A DNA stretch of 64,000 bases from Paludibacteraceae bacterium. GTDB lineage: Bacteria > Bacteroidota > Bacteroidia > Bacteroidales > Paludibacteraceae. Of the stretch, positions 43,052-51,108 are shown in pieces. The stretch lies in assembly GCA_017446455.1 (NCBI GenBank), contig JAFSQV010000069.1, positions 1 to 64,000 of the forward strand. Direction: 5' to 3'. Within the stretch, counting starts at the first letter, position 1. Each line of letters begins with the position of its first letter. The position numbers were made by a program, and so were the translations under genes. Below the pieces are notes generated by a model that was given only the letters and a program-made list of their open reading frames with translations, was not told the DNA's origin and did no database searches.

Positions 43052-44194
43052 AAACGTTAAACCTGTTTCCAAAACGATTTGCCAAGCCTGTGCGTCCGCA
43101 TACTGATGCAGGCAGGCTTTGGGCGCGAAGAACCATGCATACCGGCCTTTGATGGGGAAGGTATATTGGACTTGCACAGCCTCCGTGAAATGCTGCAACC
43201 ACTGGTCATAATCCGCCTGCCCGACGAAGAGCAGGTCGCCTATCGGCAGACCTAAGCGATAGTCGCCGTAGAGGTGTACAAAAGCGCTGTTGCGGCGGTA
43301 GTTAGGCGCGATGAAGAGCAACTGGTAGTAGTTATTGGCGTTATCGCCGTAGATATACTGCTCGCCGTGCTTCATCTCCACGCCGGCCGTCGCATGTACG
43401 CGCCAGCGCGTCGCCACATAGCCGAACTGCGCCCCGAGCGTATGGGTATAGAGCGCGGTGATCGGCACTTGGGTGTTGATAGTCAGTTCCTTGGTGCAAC
43501 TAAACCAATCGTACTGCAGGCCGGCGAGGAAGCCCGTCGTAGGCAGTAAGGAGATCCCTACTCCTGCGCGGTAGCCGGAGTAATAGCTGACCTTGTTATT
43601 GCTCGAGAAGCGCGCGTAAGGCTCCGTATCGTTCGCCATGTGATAGATGGTCGTCTCGCCGAGCTCCGAATAGAAGCGGACCTCGTTGTTCTGCTTATAC
43701 CGCCCGCCGTAGATGAGCATACTCAGGGCGTACTGCGACCACTGGTATCCGATGCTGGCCTCGATGCGCAGGTCCGTCACCTTATTCTTCGCGCGCGGAT
43801 CGCGCATGCGGTAACTCTGCTCGGCGCGGAACTGCAATGCGGCGTGCCAGAGCACATGGTGCTTAAGCATACGGTAGCCGCCGTAGAAGGCATAGGTCTC
43901 GCGGCGCATGTCTCCGCCTATCGTGTCCACCGTGAGGTACGGCGCCGTCAAGCGATAGTCGGCGTTGTCCACAAAGCGCGTCTGCTTGACGTCCTCCCAG
44001 CGATAGGACGCCTCGCCGAAGACACGGCTCACGGCGTTGATGTCATACACCGAACGCGCCTCAATCGCAAAACCACCGTTCTGCCTACCTTCTATCACCT
44101 GCGTGCCCTGCCCGAACTGACCGGAAAGCACCAGGTCCGTCCGCGCCGTATCCGTCACCAGCGACGTCAGTACTATGAGTATGGTTAATAGCAT
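43049..44194 (-). CDS. DUF6850-like outer-membrane beta-barrel protein
   Basis: A 381-residue protein with an N-terminal signal-like stretch (MLLTILIVLTSLVTDTART). About 16 amphipathic strands alternate aromatic and polar residues (YDINAVSRVFGEASYRWEDV, ASIGYQWSQYALSMLIYGGRY, YSGYRAGVGISLLP, HTLGAQFGYVATRWRVHATAG), ending AWQIVLETGLTF, which has the C-terminal Phe of barrels. From memory this matches the DUF6850 family, which accompanies DUF4876 proteins and TonB receptors. It is third in the operon. The transported compound is not known. Confidence 0.75.
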   Translation of the reverse strand: MLLTILIVLTSLVTDTARTDLVLSGQFGQGTQVIEGRQNGGFAIEARSVYDINAVSRVFGEASYRWEDVKQTRFVDNADYRLTAPYLTVDTIGGDMRRETYAFYGGYRMLKHHVLWHAALQFRAEQSYRMRDPRAKNKVTDLRIEASIGYQWSQYALSMLIYGGRYKQNNEVRFYSELGETTIYHMANDTEPYARFSSNNKVSYYSGYRAGVGISLLPTTGFLAGLQYDWFSCTKELTINTQVPITALYTHTLGAQFGYVATRWRVHATAGVEMKHGEQYIYGDNANNYYQLLFIAPNYRRNSAFVHLYGDYRLGLPIGDLLFVGQADYDQWLQHFTEAVQVQYTFPIKGRYAWFFAPKACLHQYADAQAWQIVLETGLTF

Positions 44195-44195
44195 T

Positions 44196-44223
44196 CAGTA
44201 ATCAGCTTTCAGTTTTCAGTTTT
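44196..44223 (+). repeat. 7-bp-period array, CAGTTTT units
   Basis: CAGTAAT, CAGCTTT, CAGTTTT, CAGTTTT. It contains the stop codon of the DUF4876 gene (44216-44218, minus). Confidence 0.85.
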
Positions 44224-45409
44224 TGAAATAGTGCGGGTCTGCGGACACCGCGGTCTCAAAATCATCGGTTGAGTTATTCGTATCTTGGAGCACACGCCGC
44301 TCTTGGAGCGTGCCTAAAGTCTTTCTTCTTACCGCCTTGCCGAACCGCGTCTTGTCGCTGCCTGTCGGGGCGACGAAGGTATAGCCGGCGTCGAGTTTGT
44401 CGGAGCAGGTGAGCCACTGGAAGGTCTCCGAGGGCGCGAGGTTGACGGCATCGACGATCCATTCGTTGGGCAGCACGTAGGTCTTCTTCGACTGCGAGAA
44501 CGTGCCGGCGGCGGTGACCAACTCGTACTTATAGGTGATATAGAGCGAGTCGGTCGCGAAATACTGCTCCGGCGTCACGCCGTCCGGGAAGCGCGCCAGA
44601 CCGAAGGACTTATGGCCCTGGTTGTGAGGCACCCAGATCGTCTGGGTATAGCAATAGAGTTTGTCCATATTCGGCACGTCGGGGTTATCCACATCCGTCG
44701 TGCCGGCGCTGGTGGACACGTCGTACCACTCGAAATCGGCGTCGCTCAGGTCGAACGAGTTGCTGTTCGCCTCCTTATGGTTCATTGCGTTATCGGCTAT
44801 CAGCAGCGCCGCGCCGGGCGCTACGCGGTAGGTAGAACCGTCGCCGGGCACGCGGTACATCGCGTCCACCGCATAGTACCGATCCCGGAAATCATCGTCC
44901 AGGTCGTATTTCTGCACGGAGTTCAGTTCCGCCTCGATGAGTATCAAGCCGTCGGCCGAGAGGGTGTCCGGGGCGTTGTTATAGATGACGAAGTACTTAT
45001 CGCCGATATAGCGCTTGCCCTCCGGCGTCTCGGTGCCGGCAAAGAAGATCTCCGCCAGCACGAAATCATCCGTGCCGCTCTTCACAAACTCCGCGTAGAG
45101 TTCGATGGTGCCGGACTGCTGCACCTTCACGCCGCGTTGATACGCCCGTATAGGCTGACCGTCACCCAGCGCCGTCACCGAGAGGTCGTAATACCCCAGC
45201 GGCACCGTGAGCGTCAGGCAGGTGTCGGTATAATCCTTGTTCATGTTGATGTCATGCGCCTTGAAGAGCACCTCACTCACGTCCGAGATACCTTCGGTAT
45301 GCAGCACGACGGTCACTTCCGCCGTCCCGCTCAGTCCTCCATGCTCGCAAGAGGGAACAAGGAGCAAGGACAAAAGACAAAGGACAATATATACAACCTT
45401 TTTTATCAT
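44216..45409 (-). CDS. DUF4876-type surface lipoprotein
   Basis: A 397-residue lipoprotein (MIKKVVYIVLCLLSLLLVPSCEHGG, lipobox Cys21). The mature protein has an N-terminal beta domain (GTAEVTVVLHTEGISDVSEVLFKAHDINMNKDYTD) and a larger domain with FVLAEIFFAGTETPEGKRYIGDKYFVIYNNAPDTLSADGLILIEAE. I recall this as DUF4876, found beside TonB receptors in Bacteroidetes and probably acting as the SusD-like surface partner. The start overlaps the receptor stop by 4 nt. Residues about 8-19 of the signal peptide are encoded by a 7-bp array (45354-45388), which is unusual. Confidence 0.8.
   Translation of the reverse strand: MIKKVVYIVLCLLSLLLVPSCEHGGLSGTAEVTVVLHTEGISDVSEVLFKAHDINMNKDYTDTCLTLTVPLGYYDLSVTALGDGQPIRAYQRGVKVQQSGTIELYAEFVKSGTDDFVLAEIFFAGTETPEGKRYIGDKYFVIYNNAPDTLSADGLILIEAELNSVQKYDLDDDFRDRYYAVDAMYRVPGDGSTYRVAPGAALLIADNAMNHKEANSNSFDLSDADFEWYDVSTSAGTTDVDNPDVPNMDKLYCYTQTIWVPHNQGHKSFGLARFPDGVTPEQYFATDSLYITYKYELVTAAGTFSQSKKTYVLPNEWIVDAVNLAPSETFQWLTCSDKLDAGYTFVAPTGSDKTRFGKAVRRKTLGTLQERRVLQDTNNSTDDFETAVSADPHYFKN
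45354..45388 (-). repeat. 7-bp-period array encoding part of a signal peptide
   Basis: On the plus strand GGAACAA, GGAGCAA, GGACAAA, AGACAAA, GGACAAT. On the coding strand this gives Leu/Val/Cys-rich codons that form the hydrophobic core of the DUF4876 signal peptide. Confidence 0.85.
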
Positions 45410-47925
45410 ATGTTTAGATTCACTTCCATTCCGAAATAGGGGCTGGCGGTGCGGTGGATGGTCACCTGTCCGCCGTCGGGTCCGCTCACCTGGTAGTCCG
45501 GCAGCACGTCGAGCAGTCGGTTGACGTAGAGCGCGATGGTGGCGAACTTCGTCACGGTCTTCTGCACGCGCAGGTTGAGGAAGCCCTCGAAGGGCACCAC
45601 GCGGCGCTGGAACGTGCCGGAGTTATAGTCGAAGACGAGGGTCTTCAATATCGGGTCCTGCTCCGCCGCCGCATCGTAAGGGTGCAGCAGGCCGTCCTGC
45701 GAGGAGATATACTCCACCGGCCGGCCGTTCTTCTCCAGGGTCTTCGAGGCCGTATAGAAAGTCATCTCGAAGGTCGCGCTGACCGTCAGACCGATGCGGG
45801 CGATATAGACGTCCGCGACGAGGTTGGAGTTCAGGCTCTCGCGGATATAACCTTCCGTCCAGTCATAGAGACCGATATAATGGTCCTGTACATTCACGCC
45901 GTTGACGACGCCCGGACTCTTCTCCGTGGAGAACATCCGCTCGCTATTTTTATATATCGTTCGGAGCCAAGCGCCGTTGAGGGTGAAGCGCGTGCAGATC
46001 GCCTTGATACGCGGGCTCTGGTACTGCCACTCCACGCCTTGCTTGAAAATGCTACTGCCGTTGGTCGTCCCGTAATAGGTCAGCAGGCGCTGGTAATAAT
46101 GGTCGCTGATGGTGTAGTTCATCGCCTCCACCTGCATCAGACTCCGGAAGGCATTGCGCATATTCTCCTGGAAATAGGTGAGGGTCAAATGGTGCTTTTG
46201 GATATCGAAGCCCGCGCGCACTTCCCACTTCAGGTTTCGCGCCGGCTGCAGGTCGTAGTTGGTCGGGTTGATGATATGCGTGTATATCTGCATCGTCGTG
46301 TCGGTCGGCGCGATGGGTATGTCGGGCGCCTGCAGGTCCATATACAGCAGGTTCGGCGACAGCTGCAGCAGCGTCGGCATCTTCGTATGCTGACCGATGG
46401 AGGCGGCAACATAGAACTTGCCCTTCGAGAAGGGGAAATTGAGGCCTATGTTCGCACGCGGGTCGAGGTAGCACCGGCCGCTAATGGCGTACTCGGGTCC
46501 GAGGCCTAACAAGGACGTGCCGCGCAGACCGATGTTGATGTCCAAGCCTACGTGCTCGTGGAGCGGCCACTCGATATCGTCCTGGATATACCACGCGAGC
46601 TGGTTGGTCGCGGGGATGTCGTAGTACGCGCGCGGCCGCAGCGCCGAGGAGTAGTTGAGCGGACGGCTGAGGTCGTAGATCTGACCCCGTCCGAAGTTCT
46701 TCGCGTAGCGCCACTCGACGCCGGCATTCACCTTATGCGTCGCCGTCCAGGTATCGAAGAAAAACTCCGCCTTCGGGCGAATGAACACGTTAAGCGGCAG
46801 ACCTTCGACGGTATGGTGCGCCGTGTATTTATACGGCAAGAGCGACACGGTGGCTTCGCCTTCGCGCATATTGTCGATTGCAGGATTCTTCGGGGTGGTC
46901 AACTGCACAAAACGCGACTGCTCGATGCGGTCTATCTCGCCCGAGACGTTGGCCTGCAGGCTCACGCGCCACCAGTCGACGCCGTGCTCGCGGATGGACA
47001 GGGCGTTGTTCCAACTCAGCTTATGGTACTCGCTCTTATAGCTGTCCTCGCGGTTATTATGGATATCGGGGTCTATCTTCTCGTTGTCGATACTGCCGGT
47101 GTAGTCCCAGCTGCTCTGCCACCGCACACGGACGTCGGCAGGGTTCCATTGCTGCTGCAGACGCACCGAGGCCGTGATACGCTGGTAGTTCTCGAGCGTG
47201 TTCGTCGGGTCGGCCTTCGCGTTCAGGTAGTCGAGGCCGAAGTTAAGCACCGTCTGCTCGTTGTTCCAACCGATACCTTTGCCGAAGAAGAGCAACTTAC
47301 TGAATCCGTCGGCTTTGAAGCGTGCGCGCCAAGGCGTAGGTTTGCTCGTTCGATCGATCTTCACTACGCCGGAGGTCACATCGCCGTACTCGGCACCCGC
47401 GATGCCGCGGATGACCTCCACTTTCTCGATGTCGTCGGTGGATATAGTACGCATGTCCACGCCCGCGCCGACACTTGTGCGCTTGCCGTCCGCGCCGCTC
47501 ACGTCCGACTGGACGTACTGCATGTTCGCGTCCGTACTCACCGGCGCACCGTCCACGACGAAAGAGGTACCTAAAGACGAGGCATTGAAGTCCTCGCTCG
47601 TCGAGCCGTTAGTCGCCTCGCGGAGACGGATGGTGTTGCTATGTGTGAGGTCCGGGTCTTTGGTCACGCCGCCCGGCAGGGTCTGGAGGATATCGGTGAA
47701 GGACGAAGGCTGGATATGCTGCATGGCCTCTTTGTTGATGACCGACGCACTGCTCCGCTCGATCTTCTCCTCCGCGGTGACGACCACTTCCTGCAGTGTG
47801 AACATGCGGTCCAGGCTATCCAATAAGGCCTGCCGGGCACTATCCAGCGCCAAGCTATCGGGCTGCATCGCATACGCCGACACCGCCAAGAACAGACCAT
47901 ATAAGACCACGAGTCCTTTTTTCAC
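45406..47925 (-). CDS. TonB-dependent receptor, leaderless GTG start
   Basis: An 839-residue outer-membrane receptor. The chosen start is GTG at 47923-47925, giving VKKGLVVLYGLFLAVSAYAMQ, a good signal peptide; upstream in-frame ATGs lie before the promoter. The -7 element ends only 4 nt before this GTG, so the mRNA has essentially no leader. The plug carries LQEVVVTAEEKIERSSASVINKEAM and TFTDILQTLPGG-like SSFTDILQTLPGGVTKDPDL, then VEVIRGIAGAEYGDVTSGVVKI; the barrel ends YFGMEVNLNI. It lacks the long carboxypeptidase-like N-domain. It heads an operon with DUF4876, DUF6850 and a Cys/His lipoprotein, so metal or cofactor import is possible. Confidence 0.88.
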   Translation of the reverse strand: MKKGLVVLYGLFLAVSAYAMQPDSLALDSARQALLDSLDRMFTLQEVVVTAEEKIERSSASVINKEAMQHIQPSSFTDILQTLPGGVTKDPDLTHSNTIRLREATNGSTSEDFNASSLGTSFVVDGAPVSTDANMQYVQSDVSGADGKRTSVGAGVDMRTISTDDIEKVEVIRGIAGAEYGDVTSGVVKIDRTSKPTPWRARFKADGFSKLLFFGKGIGWNNEQTVLNFGLDYLNAKADPTNTLENYQRITASVRLQQQWNPADVRVRWQSSWDYTGSIDNEKIDPDIHNNREDSYKSEYHKLSWNNALSIREHGVDWWRVSLQANVSGEIDRIEQSRFVQLTTPKNPAIDNMREGEATVSLLPYKYTAHHTVEGLPLNVFIRPKAEFFFDTWTATHKVNAGVEWRYAKNFGRGQIYDLSRPLNYSSALRPRAYYDIPATNQLAWYIQDDIEWPLHEHVGLDINIGLRGTSLLGLGPEYAISGRCYLDPRANIGLNFPFSKGKFYVAASIGQHTKMPTLLQLSPNLLYMDLQAPDIPIAPTDTTMQIYTHIINPTNYDLQPARNLKWEVRAGFDIQKHHLTLTYFQENMRNAFRSLMQVEAMNYTISDHYYQRLLTYYGTTNGSSIFKQGVEWQYQSPRIKAICTRFTLNGAWLRTIYKNSERMFSTEKSPGVVNGVNVQDHYIGLYDWTEGYIRESLNSNLVADVYIARIGLTVSATFEMTFYTASKTLEKNGRPVEYISSQDGLLHPYDAAAEQDPILKTLVFDYNSGTFQRRVVPFEGFLNLRVQKTVTKFATIALYVNRLLDVLPDYQVSGPDGGQVTIHRTASPYFGMEVNLNI

Positions 47926-47929
47926 GCTG

Positions 47930-47960
47930 CAAAAGTACAATTTTTTTGCGACATACACAA
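47930..47960 (-). promoter_or_regulatory. Promoter of the TonB receptor operon
   Basis: Minus strand TTG (47958-47960), 20-nt spacer starting TGTATGTCGC, TACTTTTG (47930-47937). Confidence 0.8.
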
Positions 47961-47973
47961 GTAGTAAGCCACA

Positions 47974-47993
47974 AATCCCCATTTTTAGGGATT
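47974..47993. promoter_or_regulatory. Palindromic operator candidate AATCCC-N8-GGGATT (second copy)
   Basis: AATCCC (47974-47979) and GGGATT (47988-47993), 8-nt spacer CATTTTTA. It lies between the divergent receptor and ABC promoters. Confidence 0.55.
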
Positions 47994-48006
47994 TTGCGTT
48001 TAGCCC

Positions 48007-48037
48007 TTGCACAACTCATTTTTTTTTCGTACCTTTG
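48007..48037 (+). promoter_or_regulatory. Promoter of the ABC exporter operon
   Basis: TTG (48007-48009), 20-nt spacer, TACCTTTG (48030-48037). Confidence 0.75.
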
Positions 48038-48064
48038 CGGCACATTTTGAAAACGACGGAACAC

Positions 48065-48781
48065 ATGATAAGCGATTCGATGATCGAATACGATCACGTC
48101 ACCCATTATTACGGCAAGCGGCTGATCTACGAAGACCTGTCGTTCTCCGTGCCCCGCGGACGCATCTTGGGTCTGCTGGGCAAGAACGGCACCGGCAAAA
48201 CGACCACCATCAACATCCTCTCGGGCTTCATCCAGCCCTACGCGGGCAGTTGCCGTCTCTTAGGGTACGACACTCGCACGATGCCGGCGAAAGAGCGCGC
48301 GCGGATAGGTCTGCTGCTCGAGGGACACGTGCAGTACCCCTTTATGACCATCGCCCAGATAGAGCGGTTCTATGCGCCGTTCTTCCCGCGGTGGAACAAA
48401 GAGGCGTACTACGAGTTGATGCGGCTGCTGAAGGTGAAGGACTACCAGTTGCTCAGCCAGATGTCGAACGGTCAACGCTCGCAGGTGGCGCTGGGTCTAT
48501 TGATGGCGCAAGATCCCGAACTGCTGATACTGGATGACTTCTCGCTGGGTCTGGACCCGGGCTACCGGCGTCTGTTCGTGGAGTATCTGCGCGACTTCTG
48601 CAAGCGCGGCGAGAAGACCGTCTTCCTGACCTCGCATATCATCCAAGACCTCGAGCGACTCGTAGACGACTGCATCATCATGGATTATGGCAAGATCCTG
48701 AAGCAGTGCCCCGTAGGCGAACTCATCACGCCGGAGAAGACGCTCGAAGACACGTTTATTGACTTAACAGGCAAATACTGA
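48065..48781 (+). CDS. ABC transporter ATP-binding protein
   Basis: The 238-residue ATPase of an ABC-2-type exporter. Motifs: Walker A GKNGTGKT (about 39-46), Q-loop region GLLLEGHVQYPFM, signature MSNGQRSQ (a variant of LSGGQ), Walker B LLILDDFSLGLD, and switch His in LTSHII. The residue after the Walker B Asp is Asp, not the usual catalytic Glu (LILDDF for LILDEP), so ATP hydrolysis may be slow. The ATG at 48065 follows the promoter by about 27 nt. A permease follows after 1 nt and a DUF4857 protein overlaps that; the three form one operon. The cargo is unknown. Confidence 0.9.
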   Translation: MISDSMIEYDHVTHYYGKRLIYEDLSFSVPRGRILGLLGKNGTGKTTTINILSGFIQPYAGSCRLLGYDTRTMPAKERARIGLLLEGHVQYPFMTIAQIERFYAPFFPRWNKEAYYELMRLLKVKDYQLLSQMSNGQRSQVALGLLMAQDPELLILDDFSLGLDPGYRRLFVEYLRDFCKRGEKTVFLTSHIIQDLERLVDDCIIMDYGKILKQCPVGELITPEKTLEDTFIDLTGKY

Positions 48782-48782
48782 T

Positions 48783-49451
48783 ATGATTCGCGCGATATTT
48801 TACAAAGAATGGTTGAAGCTACGGCTCTTCTGGGGCCTGGCTTTGCTGGTGAACGCAGGTCTTACCACGTACCTGCTGCTCTCGCTTCGCTCGACGCTCT
48901 TGTCTTCGGGTATCGTAGAGACCTGGGCGACGATGATCGGGCGCGACGTGATGATGGTCAACCAACTGATGTACCTGCCGCTTGTGACAGGTGTGGTGCT
49001 GGCCCTGTGTCAGTGGCTGCCGGAAATGCAGATCAAGCGAATCCGCCTCACGCTGCACTTGCCGCTCGACTATACCGCTTCGATAGGGATGATGCTCCTT
49101 AGTTCGCTCTGCGGACTGACGCTGCTCTTTGCCCTCGACGCGACGGTCCTGGCGCTGGTGGAGCAGGCGTGGCTGCCGCGCGAACTGGTATGGCGCACGT
49201 TCCTCACCTGCCTGCCTTGGTACCTCGCCGGACTGATCGGCTACAGCGTCGTGTCGTGGTGCGTATTGGAGCCGCAGTGGAAGTTCCGCTGCCTGGATAT
49301 CGCGGTCGGCGCACCGCTGGTGGCACTTTGTTTTCTGAGCAACCAGCCCGCGTGCTATAGCACGATGTGGCCCTGGCTGCTGATCATCTTAATCGCCGTC
49401 ACCGCCCTGCCTTTCTACTCTATCTATCGTTTTAAACTCGGCAAACAATGA
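48783..49451 (+). CDS. ABC-2-type permease subunit
   Basis: A 222-residue membrane protein with about six helices (LFWGLALLVNAGLTTYLLLSL; LMYLPLVTGVVLALCQWL; ASIGMMLLSSLCGLTLLFALDATVLAL; FLTCLPWYLAGLIGYSVVSW; WLLIILIAVTALPFYSIY). It starts MIRAIFYKEWLKLR, the usual cytoplasmic start of ABC-2 permeases. It lies between the ATPase gene (1-nt gap) and the DUF4857 gene (4-nt ATGA overlap), so it should be the membrane partner of that ATPase. Confidence 0.85.
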   Translation: MIRAIFYKEWLKLRLFWGLALLVNAGLTTYLLLSLRSTLLSSGIVETWATMIGRDVMMVNQLMYLPLVTGVVLALCQWLPEMQIKRIRLTLHLPLDYTASIGMMLLSSLCGLTLLFALDATVLALVEQAWLPRELVWRTFLTCLPWYLAGLIGYSVVSWCVLEPQWKFRCLDIAVGAPLVALCFLSNQPACYSTMWPWLLIILIAVTALPFYSIYRFKLGKQ

Positions 49452-50509
49452 AGAATCTGAAATATATCATACTCGCGTTGGGACTCATTGTTCTCGCCTG
49501 GCTGCTGCCGGCGCTCTACGAACTCGTTTTTCCCCGCACGGACAAGACGCCGTTTGTGGTTTATTCCTGTCTCGACAGCACGTTTATTCGATTCGAGACG
49601 GCCAACAAGCAGGTGCGGTATATCGACTTCCGCGGACAGGAGTTCAGTAAGTCCCAGGCCGACAGTCTCCTGCCGCTCTTTGCCTTCCGCCAACTGGTAG
49701 CCGAAGGTCGTCTGCCGGACAGTCTCTACGGGGTGGCCCTCACGCCGAAACTCATTCAACAGAACAGTTTCCATTTCAAGACCTCGCCCAAGCAACTCAA
49801 CAAACCCGCCGTCGGGCTCTATACCTTACTGGAATCGGCTTCCGGCCGCGTGGACCTGAGCCTGCCGCCGGATGTATTCCGACTCACGAAGGAAGGTCTA
49901 GAGTTTATCGACTGCGAGACCAACCAAATCAATAAAGCCAAGTCCCTCAGTTTCTCGCGCGAGCTGACCAAGAATGGTTTTGTCTTCCCCGTTCAACTGA
50001 TCTGGGGCAATAGCACCACGCGCAAGGACTATGACAACGGCTTTCTGCTGACCGACGCGAATGACCGTCTCTTCCAACTGAAGATGGTCAAAGGTACGCC
50101 TTTTGTGCGTGAGATAAGCACTGAGAACACACAGGGCTGGAAACAGGTCTTTACTGTCGAACCGGCCAACCGCGCGCTGATAGGTCTCGCGGTATCGAAC
50201 GATAACCAACTGTTTGTGGTCACCAAAGAAGGCAAGACCGTAGCGGTCGGTATCGACGCGTACGACCCGCAGGAGATGCAGATCACCATCGTCGGCGATC
50301 TCTTCCACTGGACCATCACCGAATATACGGCCTCCGACTCGCGCTATTATGCCGTCGATGCCCGCACGTTCGAGCAGGTGGCGCGCACCATCGTCCCTGA
50401 TCCGGAGCGTCCTCTCGCACAAAAAGTCGAACGGATATTGCTACCCGTTCGACTTCGATTCACTTCTTGGCGTACCCAACTTGTCACGCCCAATATCAAC
50501 GACGACTGA
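49448..50509 (+). CDS. DUF4857-type membrane-anchored protein
   Basis: A 353-residue protein with one N-terminal membrane anchor (MKNLKYIILALGLIVLAWLLPALYELVF), followed by an extracytoplasmic domain containing DKTPFVVYSCLDSTFIRFE, YIDFRGQEFSKSQADSLLPLFAFRQLVAEGRLPDS and propeller-like strands later (RLFQLKMVKGTPFVREIST, ALIGLAVSNDNQLFVVTKEGKTVAVGID). I recall this as DUF4857, regularly encoded after a two-gene ABC exporter in Bacteroides. It is probably the periplasmic accessory part of that transporter. It ends exactly one base before the convergent gene's stop codon. Confidence 0.78.
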   Translation: MKNLKYIILALGLIVLAWLLPALYELVFPRTDKTPFVVYSCLDSTFIRFETANKQVRYIDFRGQEFSKSQADSLLPLFAFRQLVAEGRLPDSLYGVALTPKLIQQNSFHFKTSPKQLNKPAVGLYTLLESASGRVDLSLPPDVFRLTKEGLEFIDCETNQINKAKSLSFSRELTKNGFVFPVQLIWGNSTTRKDYDNGFLLTDANDRLFQLKMVKGTPFVREISTENTQGWKQVFTVEPANRALIGLAVSNDNQLFVVTKEGKTVAVGIDAYDPQEMQITIVGDLFHWTITEYTASDSRYYAVDARTFEQVARTIVPDPERPLAQKVERILLPVRLRFTSWRTQLVTPNINDD

Positions 50510-51087
50510 TCACTGTACTTGCGCGCCGAGGACATTGAAGACCTTACCGTCGCGTAAGATGACCAGTTGACCGTCCACTACACGCTTCACCGACTTCGTC
50601 GATGCGGTCGTGTGGTCGATAGCTGTCGCAGCCCCTTCTTTGGTGAAGACGGCGTCCTCCCAATAGCAGTACGGCGAGATCGCTTCCTCCATACCACTCT
50701 CATAGATATACTTTGTGGTGGAGGTCAGGGTCTGCGCTGACGGGTCGTACGTGAAGACGATGTCGCACACCGTTTTCTTGTCGTTCGAACCCAACAGATA
50801 CTCCGGTCCATAGAGGTCCTCGCCTACTTTCTGACCACTCGCAAGTCCATCGTTCCCGTGATACCTCCTTCTTCGAACCAATACGCGAGACCGACGATGG
50901 TGACTTGCGTACCATTGACCGTCACCTCAATAGAGGGCATGGACTTGGTATCTTTGTCCCACCCCATCTCCATCTCGCGGTAGAACGTACCATCGGAGGT
51001 AAGGAATTTTCCGGACGTCAAGGGCGTCGCAGCATGGGCGATCATGGCTATCGCCAGCGCACAGATAAAAGCATAGACTTTTTTCAT
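50510..51087 (-). pseudogene. Secreted lipocalin-like protein, interrupted by a frameshift
   Basis: Two overlapping frames read as one protein of about 190 residues. The N-terminal part (ATG 51087 to a stop near 50824) has a signal peptide (MKKVYAFICALAIAMIAHA), then TPLTSGKFLTSDGTFYREMEMGWD and YWFEEGGITGTMDLRV. The C-terminal part in the other frame continues SGQKVGEDLYGPEYLLGSNDKKTVCDIVF to the short tail VILRDGKVFNVLGAQVQ. The frame change lies within about 50830-50865. No classic X-XXY-YYZ slippery site is seen, so a natural indel or a sequence error is more likely than programmed shifting. Fold call is from strand pattern only. Confidence 0.72.
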
Positions 51088-51108
51088 AAGCATTTTATTT
51101 AAAACGTT

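Noticed and set aside
47261..48064. Upstream extension of the ABC ATPase into the TonB receptor region
   Set aside because: It is antisense to the receptor and lies upstream of the ATPase promoter; ATG 48065 begins the conserved domain.
50824..50881. Programmed ribosomal frameshift
   Set aside because: No slippery heptamer with a downstream pseudoknot was seen, and a secreted protein of this type is not known for frameshifting.
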